64,000 bases of DNA from Stramenopiles sp. TOSAG23-2 (taxonomy: Eukaryota; Sar), in the NCBI GenBank assembly GCA_900128395.1, contig LT649234.1, positions 1 to 64,000 on the forward strand, in the 5' to 3' direction. Each line of letters starts with the position of its first letter. The stretch's first letter is position 1. Shown here piece by piece: positions 17,936 through 28,300 of this stretch. The notes under the pieces were generated by a model. The model worked only from the letters and a program-made list of their open reading frames with translations. It made no database searches and was not told the DNA's origin. Position numbers and translations under genes: made by a program.

Positions 17936-18875
17936 TGCCACACCCACTGTGAGCGCGCTCCAAATTTAGATCAATAATGGAAGTGTTGTGCTTCAACGCC
18001 GAGGCCAACGACTGGACTTGTGCTGGTATCAACTTTATCCCTATGTTTAATTCAGTGATGGTGTTGTTGGTAATCGCACGCAACGGCAACCCAGCGCCCA
18101 TCTCTATCAAGGATTTTAAATACCCGCACAGCCCCAACTTTTCTTTCCGCATTTCAAAGGCCACCTGCGCCACCCTGAACGCAATGGACAGCCCACTGAT
18201 AATCAACGATTGGATCAAGGCCGTTCCTGCTTCCTTCGTGATTCCTAAACAATTGTCTTCGTTCCCATCACAATAAAAGAAAATATACACTTGAAGAATG
18301 GTCTGTGGAAAGGATTCCAACAAACTTTCGCCCAAGGTGCGCAGTGCCTCGTATTGTGCCATAAAGGTGACCAACCCGTTCGGCAAGCACCTCTCCAACC
18401 CTTTGTAAAACGGCATCAAGATATCTAGGAACAGGGGGGAAATTGGAATCACAGGAAAAATCAATCCACAGCAGAAGAAATCACAAGCATTCCATTCTCG
18501 TTCCTTACTCAAATAGCGCATAATCCCCACGACCGCCACCACATAAGGCAATGCGATACAAATAACCATTATGTTAAACCACCCATAATGCTTAAACCGA
18601 TAGAAGGTGATACACAATATCACATCCGTATAAACGTCTAGAAAATACAGTGCCAAATTGATAGCGGCCAGGCAAAAATTGCCACACCAAAACACTTTTG
18701 GAAACTTTTGTTGGCATCCATCCACCTGCTTCCTCAAGGCACTTTTCTGCCGTCTTATATGGGAAACACGGCCTGCTGCGATATCCACCACCACTCCTCC
18801 CACCGCAACTGCCGCCATAGTATTGTTGGCCGTGTTCAAGACCGACTCCACCGATTTAACATTCTTTTGGTTCAT
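17232..18875 (-). CDS. XK-related membrane domain fused to leucine-rich repeats
   Basis: Predicted plasma-membrane protein, 547 residues. Residues 62-92 (FWCGNFCLAAINLALYFLDV), 100-120, 131-156, 186-202 and 219-240 are hydrophobic. ESLLESFPQTILQVYIF (183-199), with YTDVILCITFYR before it, matches the XK/XKR family, which includes caspase-activated phospholipid scramblases. From residue 270 a ribonuclease-inhibitor-type LRR domain begins (AITNNTITELNIGIKLIPAQV), with six full repeats before the frame ends in LKSPPWPR at the 52-bp deletion. In the middle, LGFFFFWDMSKEWDLSSKN looks like a second LRR start. Start is the ATG at 18875, with TTG four codons upstream. The architecture suggests a sensor-effector protein; that function is inference. 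Confidence 0.7.
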   Translation of the reverse strand: MNQKNVKSVESVLNTANNTMAAVAVGGVVVDIAAGRVSHIRRQKSALRKQVDGCQQKFPKVFWCGNFCLAAINLALYFLDVYTDVILCITFYRFKHYGWFNIMVICIALPYVVAVVGIMRYLSKEREWNACDFFCCGLIFPVIPISPLFLDILMPFYKGLERCLPNGLVTFMAQYEALRTLGESLLESFPQTILQVYIFFYCDGNEDNCLGITKEAGTALIQSLIISGLSIAFRVAQVAFEMRKEKLGLCGYLKSLIEMGAGLPLRAITNNTITELNIGIKLIPAQVQSLASALKHNTSIIDLNLERAHSGCGIHDEGCEHLSPALAKMTALETLSLLNNQITDKGCEHLSPALAKMTALERLDLRCNQITDKGCEHLSPTLAKMTALKTLYLNNNKITDKCCEHLSPALAKMTALKELGFFFFWDMSKEWDLSSKNLTDEDMLIVAELLKKNTALETLGLSGNQITDKGCEHLAPALAKMTNLKELGLSGNQITDKGCEHLSPALAKMTALKTLYLNNNQITDKGCEHLSPTLAKMTALKSPPWPR

Positions 18876-19188
18876 TTTTTCTACCAAAATTGTTTTTTAA
18901 TCTATTTTTTTCTTGGATCGTTAAATTTAATTTTGCTTTTTGATTTTATTTTTGCTTTTTTGCGTTTGCGGTCAAAAGGCAGGGGCGAAATAATGACAAA
19001 GAAAATCAACCACAATAGGTAGGGGTTTTATCCAAAATTGGATGGGTGTGAAGGAAAAGTGTTTTGTTTTGTTGCGCGTTGATGTGCGTATGTGCGTATG
19101 TGCGTTTCAATATTGTGGCAATTAAAAAATATTGAACTTGCCTTGAGCTAATAATAACAAAAAAATATCTAAAAAAGACATTTTAGAA

Positions 19189-19550
19189 TAGCAGGGTCAC
19201 AGCATTGGCTAACAATAGAAATGCGTATATGAATTTCTTGAAAATCACAACACTTTTTCCCATACTAATCGCCTGCTAACGACTGATGTTAGAGAAAATC
19301 ACTAGCCACCATAGCGATAGCATTACCAAATGGCTTTTCGCTTCATTTTGCCTATTTTTATACTTAGACACTACCAAAAACACCCATTTTGATAGGGCAA
19401 ATAATGACCATATCTTCTACTTGAGATGCGATAACACTAGCTTGAATACCGCCTATCACAAAATGCTTTATGATTATTCACAAAATCACTACTATGTTTA
19501 CTGATTATAGAAAAAATCACTAAATCCATCTACCTGCTATGACCCTGCTA
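19189..19550. mobile_element. MITE-like element with 16-bp terminal inverted repeats
   Basis: The left end TAGCAGGGTCACAGCA (19189-19204) and right end TGCTATGACCCTGCTA (19535-19550) are inverted repeats matching at 15 of 16 positions, 362 bp end to end. Both outer ends are TA, as in elements that duplicate a TA target. There is no coding capacity. The short size and symmetric ends fit a miniature inverted-repeat element. Confidence 0.45.
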
Positions 19551-19703
19551 AAAATACGAGATTAGTGATTTTCGTCCAAATCACTAACCCTCTTATGATT
19601 TTTGATAAAATCATTAAAAAATCTTGATCTTATACCAATTCTTATACTTGACATCTCCCTACATACCTGGTGGCTCTCAAGTTTTCGGTAACAAAAATCA
19701 CTT
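19241..19703. repeat. Scattered AAAATCACTA motifs
   Basis: Copies or near copies lie at about 19241, 19295, 19482, 19513, 19563 (reverse strand, tagtgatttt), 19577, 19607 and 19694. Eight occurrences of a 9-10-base word in 460 bp is far denser than in other spacers here. They may be binding sites of an element-encoded protein or iteron-like repeats. Confidence 0.5.
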
Positions 19704-19750
19704 ACATTGTTCAAGATAGATAGCTTGATTTAATTGCCATCGCTCAAAAA

Positions 19751-19779
19751 GGGGGAGGGGGGGGAGGGTGCGGGGAGGG
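19751..19779 (+). other. G-quadruplex-capable tract
   Basis: Five runs of three or more G are separated by one to three bases (gggggaggggggggaggg, then tgcggggaggg), followed by another gggg at 19793. Complementary C-rich tracts lie at 19804-19820 and about 19959-19988, so the region could also form a large purine-pyrimidine hairpin. Confidence 0.6.
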
Positions 19780-19800
19780 TATTATGGTTTGTGGGGAGTT

Positions 19801-19897
19801 TAGCCTCCCCCTCCCTTTCCCTTACCATATACCATCACAAATATATGAATTACTTGATAATTTGTTACCATAAGAAAAATGAAAAAGGGGGAGGCTA
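19801..19897. repeat. 12-bp inverted repeat, C-rich/G-rich
   Basis: TAGCCTCCCCCT (19801-19812) and its exact complement AGGGGGAGGCTA (19886-19897) are separated by 73 bp. Weaker complementarity continues inward (ttaccat occurs next to both arms in direct orientation). It is part of a G/C-tract-rich patch in an otherwise AT-rich region. Confidence 0.6.
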
Positions 19898-20216
19898 GAA
19901 AAAATAGATTTCTAGAAAGTTCAAAATTATTTTCAACTTAAATAAGTTTAGTATTTACCCCTCCCTTTTCCTCCTTTCCCTCCCCCCCTTTTTTGGAAGG
20001 GGTATTAACATTCAACAACTATCGGGGTGAAGTGTGACCATATACCAAGCGCGGATGAAATATTTATTAACGATTTATTAACAGAATGTAGTGTAATTCA
20101 TTAACTAACTGATATAGATCGTTTATGAGCTAACACTATTTCAACTACTTATTAGAATACGAATCGGCATCCCTATACCAGATATTCTAGACCCGAGTAT
20201 ATGAGATGTAATATTT

Positions 20217-21920
20217 TTAAAAACATTGAAACTGATTGAAACCTTTACGTATAATATTATCCATAATTTTTTGCCGTGATGCCTCTGTACCAATACCATA
20301 TTTCATACTGTCTTCCTTGCCAAGAATGGCGCTATAAGTTTTTTCCAATGTTAATGCGACACCGGTTAATTCTCTAACTTGTTGTGCGATAACGCATAGA
20401 TTTGGGTGAAATAATTTCATTTCCTTACTTTTTTTTCTCTTTGAATATTTATCGCGCTTGCTATCGCTTTCGATATATTTGTTTAATAATTTTAGGAATT
20501 CATCATCTGAGATTTCTGGAGAAGCTTGCGGGAATAACGAACGTAAAAGATTAATGGATACAGATCTTTTTATATCTTCGTCTTCTAAATTTACTATACC
20601 AGATACAATTTCATCATTCACTTTTTTCAATGTATCAAAATCTTTTAACATATTTGGGCTTAATTGAAACTCACTTTCATCCTTTAGAGTAAAACGCCGT
20701 GACATATAACCTTTTAGCTGATTTGGAAATATTTTAGTTAAATCCACTGGATTGCCATCTAAATCATGACCATTTACAAATCCATTTTCATATAAGCGAT
20801 TGTAAGTATGCATAGTAACAGAAGCGTTATGAATTGCTGCTGTCATTTCAAGATCAGTGCGTATTTGTTTCGACTTTGGTAAGACTTTACAGCTAGTCGT
20901 TGATAAAAGATCCATTATAGCATGTATATTCAAAGTATTAATAACCCGTTTCTGTAGTTGTTTTGGTTGCTGTTGTGGTTGCTGTTGTATTATATCATCT
21001 TCATTTTCCGATTCTGTTTCATCTTCTATAGTTGAAAGTTCTGGTATAGTTGGTAATTTTTTCAATGTTAAACCATCTTCACTTTCCGGTCCAAGGTATC
21101 CATTTTCTAATAATTTATCCATCATAGTTTTCCATTGTTTCAATGGCAACCATTTTTTACTATGATTGAAATCTTGTTTCCATTCCCAGAATGCACAACT
21201 TACTTGTTGTTCCCCTGGATCATCTTTAGAATTATATAAATAGTCCATAACATTATAAGCATCCCATCGTTTTTTTGATGGCATCCATGTATAATGAAAT
21301 TGTGTTCCATCACCTGTTAGGTATTCTTTATATTTACCTGTTTCTTCGTTAAAACCTCTCGACCAAGTTTTTTTGTCAAAGCCAACACGTAAAAACGCAA
21401 AGCCAGAATATTGTGGTATATGTTTATACCAGGAGTGAGAGCGAGCAATTGTAAATGAATAATCAACAATTTGACGCGGAGCAATATTATGAGATTCCTC
21501 GTCAACTTGAACTTGTTGCAACAGCTCCAAAACACGTGGTTTCAACAAATTTCTCTCTTCTTTTTCTGCTTCATAGTACTTTTGCATTTGCAAAATAAAA
21601 TGATTCGACGTATTTCCAGGCAATTCTTCTTTTTGTAAATATTGCCTCCACAACAAATTAGCATTTGGCTCATGTAGCAATGCCTTTTCCATTGATTTAG
21701 AAATAAATGTCATTTTCATGGTTTCAACATATTTTAAATAAGTACATATATGCACTAATAAATCAACGTGAATGTCTGCAAGCATTGGTTTTGCTGCTTT
21801 AATTTCGTCACTATTATTACTAATTATATTTTTTTTTTCGTCAGATATTATTACATTTTTTGTATGCTTTTCCTCCTTCGTTACAGTTGTTCTTTCTTCA
21901 TTTTTGCCATTGATATTCAT
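20217..21920 (-). CDS. F-box-like protein
   Basis: The 567-residue protein has an F-box-like segment at about 47-95 (LADIHVDLLVHICTYLKYVE, then FISKSMEKALLHEPNANLLWRQYL). This would recruit it to an SCF ubiquitin ligase as a substrate adaptor. The remainder is not recognised: a Trp/Tyr-rich region at about 150-265 (FAFLRVGFDKKTWSRGF, HYTWMPSKKRWDAYNVM), a Gln-rich linker near 315, and a helical C-terminal part ending NQFQCF. No LRR, WD40 or Kelch repeats are visible. Start is the first ATG, 21920. The F-box call is by pattern and should be treated as likely, not certain. Confidence 0.6.
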   Translation of the reverse strand: MNINGKNEERTTVTKEEKHTKNVIISDEKKNIISNNSDEIKAAKPMLADIHVDLLVHICTYLKYVETMKMTFISKSMEKALLHEPNANLLWRQYLQKEELPGNTSNHFILQMQKYYEAEKEERNLLKPRVLELLQQVQVDEESHNIAPRQIVDYSFTIARSHSWYKHIPQYSGFAFLRVGFDKKTWSRGFNEETGKYKEYLTGDGTQFHYTWMPSKKRWDAYNVMDYLYNSKDDPGEQQVSCAFWEWKQDFNHSKKWLPLKQWKTMMDKLLENGYLGPESEDGLTLKKLPTIPELSTIEDETESENEDDIIQQQPQQQPKQLQKRVINTLNIHAIMDLLSTTSCKVLPKSKQIRTDLEMTAAIHNASVTMHTYNRLYENGFVNGHDLDGNPVDLTKIFPNQLKGYMSRRFTLKDESEFQLSPNMLKDFDTLKKVNDEIVSGIVNLEDEDIKRSVSINLLRSLFPQASPEISDDEFLKLLNKYIESDSKRDKYSKRKKSKEMKLFHPNLCVIAQQVRELTGVALTLEKTYSAILGKEDSMKYGIGTEASRQKIMDNIIRKGFNQFQCF

Positions 21921-22367
21921 CGCTATTTGTAAAATAGATTTTATATTATAAATATTTCAAACAAGTAATACAATTTACAAATGACTTTCTTTATTTCTAC
22001 GTAGACCTCATCGTCGTCTTATATTGTTTGTTTATGGGGTTATATAAGTGCTTGTCAGTTGTAAATAATACATATATGAATTTTATGTGCGTATTTTAAT
22101 ACATACAGCTTAGCCAGTTAGTAGTTAGAATATTATATTACCTGGTAGAATATATATATTAATAGTCGTCTATTATAATATTAGAAATATTGAACTATCT
22201 ACCACCTGTTGTGGTAAAAGCCTGATCCCAGCTAGCATCACAATAGCATTGAATGGTGGACTGTAATTATTTCAATTATATTTTAATTTAGAGATGTTTT
22301 TATTATATATATAAAAAACAAATCACGACGAGACAAGAAATTAATAATCTAGTGTGTAATTTTATTT
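21921..22367. other. Intergenic, no gene seen
   Basis: AT-rich spacer between the F-box gene start and the end of the giant gene, both on the minus strand. It must hold the F-box promoter and the giant gene's 3' end. No motif stands out. Confidence 0.6.
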
Positions 22368-25300
22368 TTACTTCTTCTTCCTTTTACTTTTACTACTCTT
22401 TTTATCAACTTTCCCTTTTGTATTGCCTCGCTTTGCAGCCCTTGCAGCAGCTCTTTGTTTTCTCTTTTCATCACGTTCTTTTGCTCTTGCAGCAGCATCC
22501 ATTTTCCCAGAGCCTTGTGCACGTCTTTGTAACCTTTTTTGTCTCTTTTCACGCTCTGCATCATCAGCTTTTTTCTTTGCCAATTTTGCTTCTGCGCTAT
22601 TTGCTTCCTCTTCTGCTTTTCTCTTTGCCATTGCTGCTTCCATTTTCTTTTCAGTTTCTTCTTGTTTCTTAAGTTTCTCTGCAAGTATACGTGCTTCTTC
22701 TTCCTCTTTAGCTTTTTGCTCAGCAGCTGCTTTCTCAGCCATTTTTTGGTCATATTCTTCCTTATTTTCTTCTGCAAGTTTCTCCAACCTTTCAGCTTCT
22801 TCACGTTTAGCCTTTTCTTCCTCTGCTTTTTTTTGACGTTCTGCACGCTCTTCTTCTGCAATACGTTTCTTTTCCGCTTTTTCTGCTTCTTCCTTTTCTT
22901 TTTGTGCTTTTTCCATTTGTTCTCGTAACTCTCGTGCTTTTTTCATAGCTGCCTTTTGTGCCTCCTCCAATTCTTTCTTCTCGCGTTCGGCTTCTTCTTT
23001 TTCTCTTCTTTCCTCCTCAATTAATTTCTGCTTCAAACGTTGTGCAGCAGCTTCTTTAGCAGCAGCATCTCGTTTAGCTTGAATTTCTGCTCTTGCCAAT
23101 GCTTTTTGACGTTTTTCAGCACGCTTTGCAAGTAATTGCGTAATACGGAATTTAGGATAAAAATATGGCGCTGCAAGCACTTTTCCAACCATACCACCTG
23201 GTATGTCATCGTCCCATCTTTTCTTCACCTTAATACGGTCTGCACCTCCAGCTTTTGCATCAAATTTTCCAGCAACCCTAGCATTTGCTTGTTCAGTAAA
23301 GCTCATTGTTTGTGCACCACGTCGCGCTTCACGCGCCTTTCTTCTTATTTCTGCTTCGCGTCTTAAACGTGCATTTTCAGCCTTTTCTCTTTGACGTTGC
23401 GCATACATTTGACCAGCCAATCTAGCTGATTCTCTCGCTAGTTGTGCCTTTTTATATGTATCTCGTATACCTTTTCGTATTGTCATTTTTGCATTTAACA
23501 AAGTCATATTGAAACCTTTTAATTCAAGTTGTCCATGATCAGCTGTTAACCACCACATTGCAAATTCACCAAAGTCAATTTCTCCACTTCCATCACGATC
23601 AATAGCTTTAAGAGCTTCTGCAATTTGCTTTCTATCCATCAATTCACCAACTTCATAGGCTAATTGTTGGAATTCTTTCGCATCTATTTCACCACTTCCA
23701 TCAGCATCAAAGACATCGAATGCAGCTCTAATTTCTGCAAGCTCAGTTTCATTTGCAGTTAAGAAACCACGCAAGCGATCGGCGTAACGATCTTCGCCCA
23801 TCATACTACCCCATTCGTGTGAAATTGGTTTCAATTGCTTCAATGAAATATTTCTTCGACGTTTTTGCATCATTAAGCGGAATCGTTCCATACGACGTCG
23901 TCTACATGCAACTTGCAACGCAAAACGCAATGCCAATTCTTTCTCCCGTCTTTCCGCCAATGCAAGCCTAACAGCTTCTAATTGCTCATCGCGTTCTAAA
24001 CTATCTTGGACCCATCGCATTTTATGATGCGACAATGTTGGCACTCCATTTTGATTCATGATGACAAGTTGAGAGATGATTCTCTCCGCTACTCTTCGTA
24101 AGTTTCTATGGCGATCTATGCCATTCAACAATCCAGGAATATCCTCACAAGCCCCGGTTAATACATCTTCATCAGGAACGATAACCATACGCTGTTGCGT
24201 AGCAGGCTCAAAACCAAGAATAAACAGACGACCCAAGCCTTGTGCAGGCGCTTTGCTTTTCCCCCGAATAGCTTGCAAAATAACCAATCGACCATGCGGC
24301 GGCAATCTTCGAACAACTTTACAAACAGTTCGATCCAATGCAATTTTGGATTTGTTTTTTTGCAATGTTAAATGTTTTAGCATCCATTGAATCATATTGT
24401 CACGGTCATATAATGGACGATGCCCCAAATGATCTTCACGACCTTCTCTTGACGCTGCTACTAATGATTCTAGTTCATACTGATGTACCTTTGTTGAAAT
24501 AATGCGCATATTATTGACTTCAGCAGCATACTCTAACGCAGATCGTCTATACGTTCTTCTACTATATTCAGTACGAGTGTCTTCATCATCTAAAACAGTC
24601 GCAGCCAGCAATGGTTTTGTACTAGTAGCTTCTTGATAGAGTTCTTTTAATAGAGCTGGCTTACAATTTTGTCGCAATGAACGTCGTTCATTCATGTTTT
24701 TCTTCCATCTTGGCAAGCGTATTTTTTTCGCTGCAGCTGCAATCTGTGCATTTTCTTGTGTCATGTCCATGTCTATCTTTTCATCCCGAGAAATAATTTC
24801 ACCCTTCTTCCCCTCAGAATGATCAATTTGATCTTCAGCAACTTCAGTTGACTTTAATGTTGGAACTGGTTGAGATTTTGTTGGAACCCAATCACCAGGT
24901 TTTAATTCCGATAATCGTTTTGCTGCACTAAGGTCTGACTTGATAATATCATTTCCACTAACGCGACCTTTTTCACCTCTCATCATCCAAATAACATCAC
25001 CAACGACATCTTTTTGAGCCAATATAGAAGCACGAAGATTTCTAGTGATAGAGTAACGATAAAATAATACCGCACCTGTTTTTGGCAACACCATTCGTTC
25101 TATACGACGCTCCGATGCGGGATTTCCTTGACCCAGTAGATGCAGCACGGCATTTTGCCAAGTGGCCAAAGATAGCCGTAAAAGAGATGCTCTTTTAGCA
25201 CTATTTACGGGCAAGAAGACCCCAGTGAAATGTGTTGGCATGGCATTGGAATTAGTAGCAATATTTAAATCATCCGAGACTTCATCTCGTTCAAATAAAT

Positions 25301-28300
25301 CTAAACTGCTTTCAGTAGCTGATTTTTTCTTCTCCATAGCTTTGTTTAAATCCCACTCTAAATCATTTTCTGCATTTTCACCTGTTTTAGCAGCACTTGC
25401 AAGATCTTTTAAATTTAAAGTTGGTTTATCTTCCACGTGGCGTATATGTTGTGTTTTGTGATCATTCGCTGCAAACTCTTCCACAAATAAATGTTCAAAT
25501 GTGGCGCTAGTCTCATCATCCATATCTAAACCTTCCATATAGTCATCTGTTTTTTTTGATGATAATGCAAGATCAGCTCCCTCCACGGTGCCTTTCTTGT
25601 TCTTCTTTTTCTTTTTCTTCTTACCTTTCTTGGCACCTTTTTTATGCCCATCATCTACAGATCCATCATCGCTTGGAGCATTCATATTTGAAGGAGTTTG
25701 CACGATCCAATCCTCGTTTCCACCACTCGTGCTCCTTGAGCTTAATGAACCACCTTGTGAAGCGGCTGAGGATGCGCTTTCGACCGGAATAACATCCGGT
25801 GCATATGCCATTAAGTTATCAAATGTACCATCAACTTCATCTGCAATTGCTTTTCTACTTAAAGCGCCTTTGAAATCGTGAGCTATTTTCAAGACAGTAT
25901 CCTCCGCGAGTAAATTGGAAATCGCTCCAAGGATATTTTTCTTATCGATATGTTTATCCCATGTTAATTTAGTTTCCTCTTCATTTACATAAGTTGCAGA
26001 AACACCTAAGTTAGAGCCGACACCTCGCAGTGTACGGCGTGAGAACCATCGTTCCTTTCGTATATTTAATTCAATTGCTGTATCATATGCAATTTCTTTC
26101 CCAACTTTTACAGCAAGTCGTTTTTGCAACTCTTCTTTGATTCCGTGAGTTTCCAAACCGCGAACTTCAAGCGCCTTTCTGAGTGCAAATGTTTGCATTT
26201 CAAATGGCTTTGGGTATTCTTTTTGCATTCCTTCCTCCTCCTGTAATTCTTTGACAGTTGGGGGCACAGCAACAGCTAATTCTTCATCTGCTACTTCAAT
26301 AGTCCATTGCTGAGATGATTCTGGATGGTATGCTTCGTACCTTGCACCACCCTGACCACGCCATAAACTAACTAACAATCGCATAGGTGTCCCATCTGGC
26401 CCTTTACAAAGTTTCGATGTTCGTAACAATGGACGAGGTTTCTCTTCCAATCTATTTGGTTTTCCATCTTGTGTCTTATCAACTTTACTGAGCCAACTTA
26501 AACTGGAATATGCTTCATTACCACTTCCAGTGCAATAAGGCAGCAATGCAGCACGTTTGCAGAAACGATACTTTTTACCATGTACTGGTAAGGCTGTTGT
26601 TCCAGCACTAGGTGACAAGGAAAGCATGAGACCACCTTCATGCCCCACCGTATTTGGACGCAAAACCAACATATCCACCATTTCAATCGCAGCTTTATTG
26701 ATACCTAAATGTTTTCTCCAACGTTTACCATCTAAATCATCAGCATCGATCACCACAGCATGGGTCTCGGCACGCGCTGGATCATATACTTCTACCCGCA
26801 ATATACTACTTAAATCCATTGCACTACCATGTCGACGGCCAACTTGGGATACACCTTGCACAGTTACTATAGCAGTAGTATTTCTAATTTTTCTAACAGT
26901 CCTGTACCAAACCTTTCCAAAGTCTCTTGAATCCCTCTCATGATCCATTTGTTTTTTAATTGACATTGGATCATCGATCGAGTATGGTTTTTTTCCCAGT
27001 CGTCTCCATCTGCGTTTCAATTTTGATTTAGTTGGTCTCCAATTACCTTTACCAGCCTTTTGAAGCGCGTGCATCACTTCTGGAGGAACCTCACTTAGAT
27101 TTTGTAAATCACTTGTCTTCCAAAAATGTATCCCTTCCGGTAGTAGTACAAACGATTTCGTTTCATCCGGCAATCGCGGCGTACCTTCGTCAACTGCAAT
27201 TACTTTCTTCGTTCGAGGAAATTTGTAACCCAACTGAAAGACTACACTCGCATACATATTATCTTCAATCCCTGATGTCGTTAAGAGCTCGCTGACTTTG
27301 TCGACTTTCAAACCAAATACGCTATCAGTATTTGTTACGTATCTTAAAGATTGGAAGACGCTAGGATACATTGTATGAGAATTTGGTTCTTTTTCATCAT
27401 CTATATTGGCAAAAACAGGTTCCCATGCTTGTACTTTTTTCTCTTCAACGACTTCTTCCTCGACGTCTTTCACGACAACTGGTGGAAACGCAATTCTTGA
27501 TCTATTTTCAAATGTATTCATAAGTTCCGAGTCAATCATAGCTTCATCATCCCTATCGCCATATTTTAATGATATTCCCATACCAACTCGCCTGGATAAT
27601 TGGGTCAAACGTTGCAACCTATCTGCAGCTACGTTTTCTATACGAGGAATCTTTTCAACTGCTTTCTTTTTCTTCACTCTCTTTTTTACAAGCTTCTTAG
27701 TAACCTTTACGCTTTTTTTAATATTTTCCAACATATATGTTGTTGCTTCATCAGCCACATGTCGATATGCTTCTTCATTTGCCATTAATATTCTCTCTTC
27801 TTTTGATCGGCGTCCATCGCCTTCCCAAACGGTTTCTGGTCTCATTCGCACCCAAATGTTACGACTATCCTTGTAAGAACCAAATTGTCGTACCATAATT
27901 TCAACAACAAAGTGAGTAGCATTGATTAAGCGACCTTTGACATGTCTCCCACCAAAGCAACGCGTGCCGTAAAATATTCGTTTCCAATGTTCTTTAGGTC
28001 GTAACCGAGATATAACTAATCGCAAACCACTCTTTAATTTTTGATGCGCCACCTCACGCCTCCAAGCGCTACATACTCTCAAATGCTTTTTACGTTCCAA
28101 AGTTTCATCGTAAAATTGACCCGCGCAATCACGGATGGCACTTATTAAACGATCACACGTAGCCTTACCTAGATCTCTACTTGCTTTCGCATCATTCAAA
28201 TTCTTAGCCAACATACGTAACAATGCCATTGGTTTATGTTTACCACCATCAGCTTCTGCAACATCTTCAGCCGCTAATGCTAAGTCACGCAGACGCAAAT

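Larger units (their letters stand above)
14152..18875 (-). mobile_element. Virus-like or transposon-like gene island
   Basis: Four genes on one strand lie 50-90 bp apart, far tighter than the spacing of the surrounding cellular genes. The cluster has a PrimPol-type replication gene, two small ORFs, a GC-rich XKR-LRR gene, palindromic AT-rich spacer boxes, and an orphan 3' coding fragment at 15830-15931. Replicative primases of this kind are typical of large DNA viruses, virophages, polinton-like elements and plasmids. No capsid, ATPase, integrase or terminal inverted repeat was found, so the island is either a remnant or a small replicon piece. Its limits are uncertain; the right flank to about 20 kb may belong to it. 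Confidence 0.45.
18876..20216. other. Island right flank, noncoding
   Basis: 1.3 kb without a credible gene, between the XKR-LRR start and the F-box gene end. It contains the microsatellite tgtgcgta (about 19083-19105), a MITE-like inverted repeat at 19189-19550, eight AAAATCACTA-like motifs, a G-rich tract at 19751-19779 and an inverted repeat at 19801-19897. Base composition and texture differ from the simple AT-rich spacers elsewhere, so it may be part of the inserted element. Confidence 0.5.

Noticed and set aside
16217-17952. Repeated open frames opposite the LRR array, reading ARAGAKCSQPLSV
   Set aside because: They are antisense reflections of the 84-bp repeats, which happen to lack stops in several frames.
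19666-19700. Possible tRNA-like sequence near cctggtggctctcaagttttcgg
   Set aside because: No acceptor stem or T-arm consensus can be paired around it; no other tRNA or rRNA signature was found in the window.
22352-22928. Long Phe/Ser/Ala-rich frames opposite the giant gene's 3' end
   Set aside because: They are complements of the Lys/Glu/Ala coiled-coil coding sequence.
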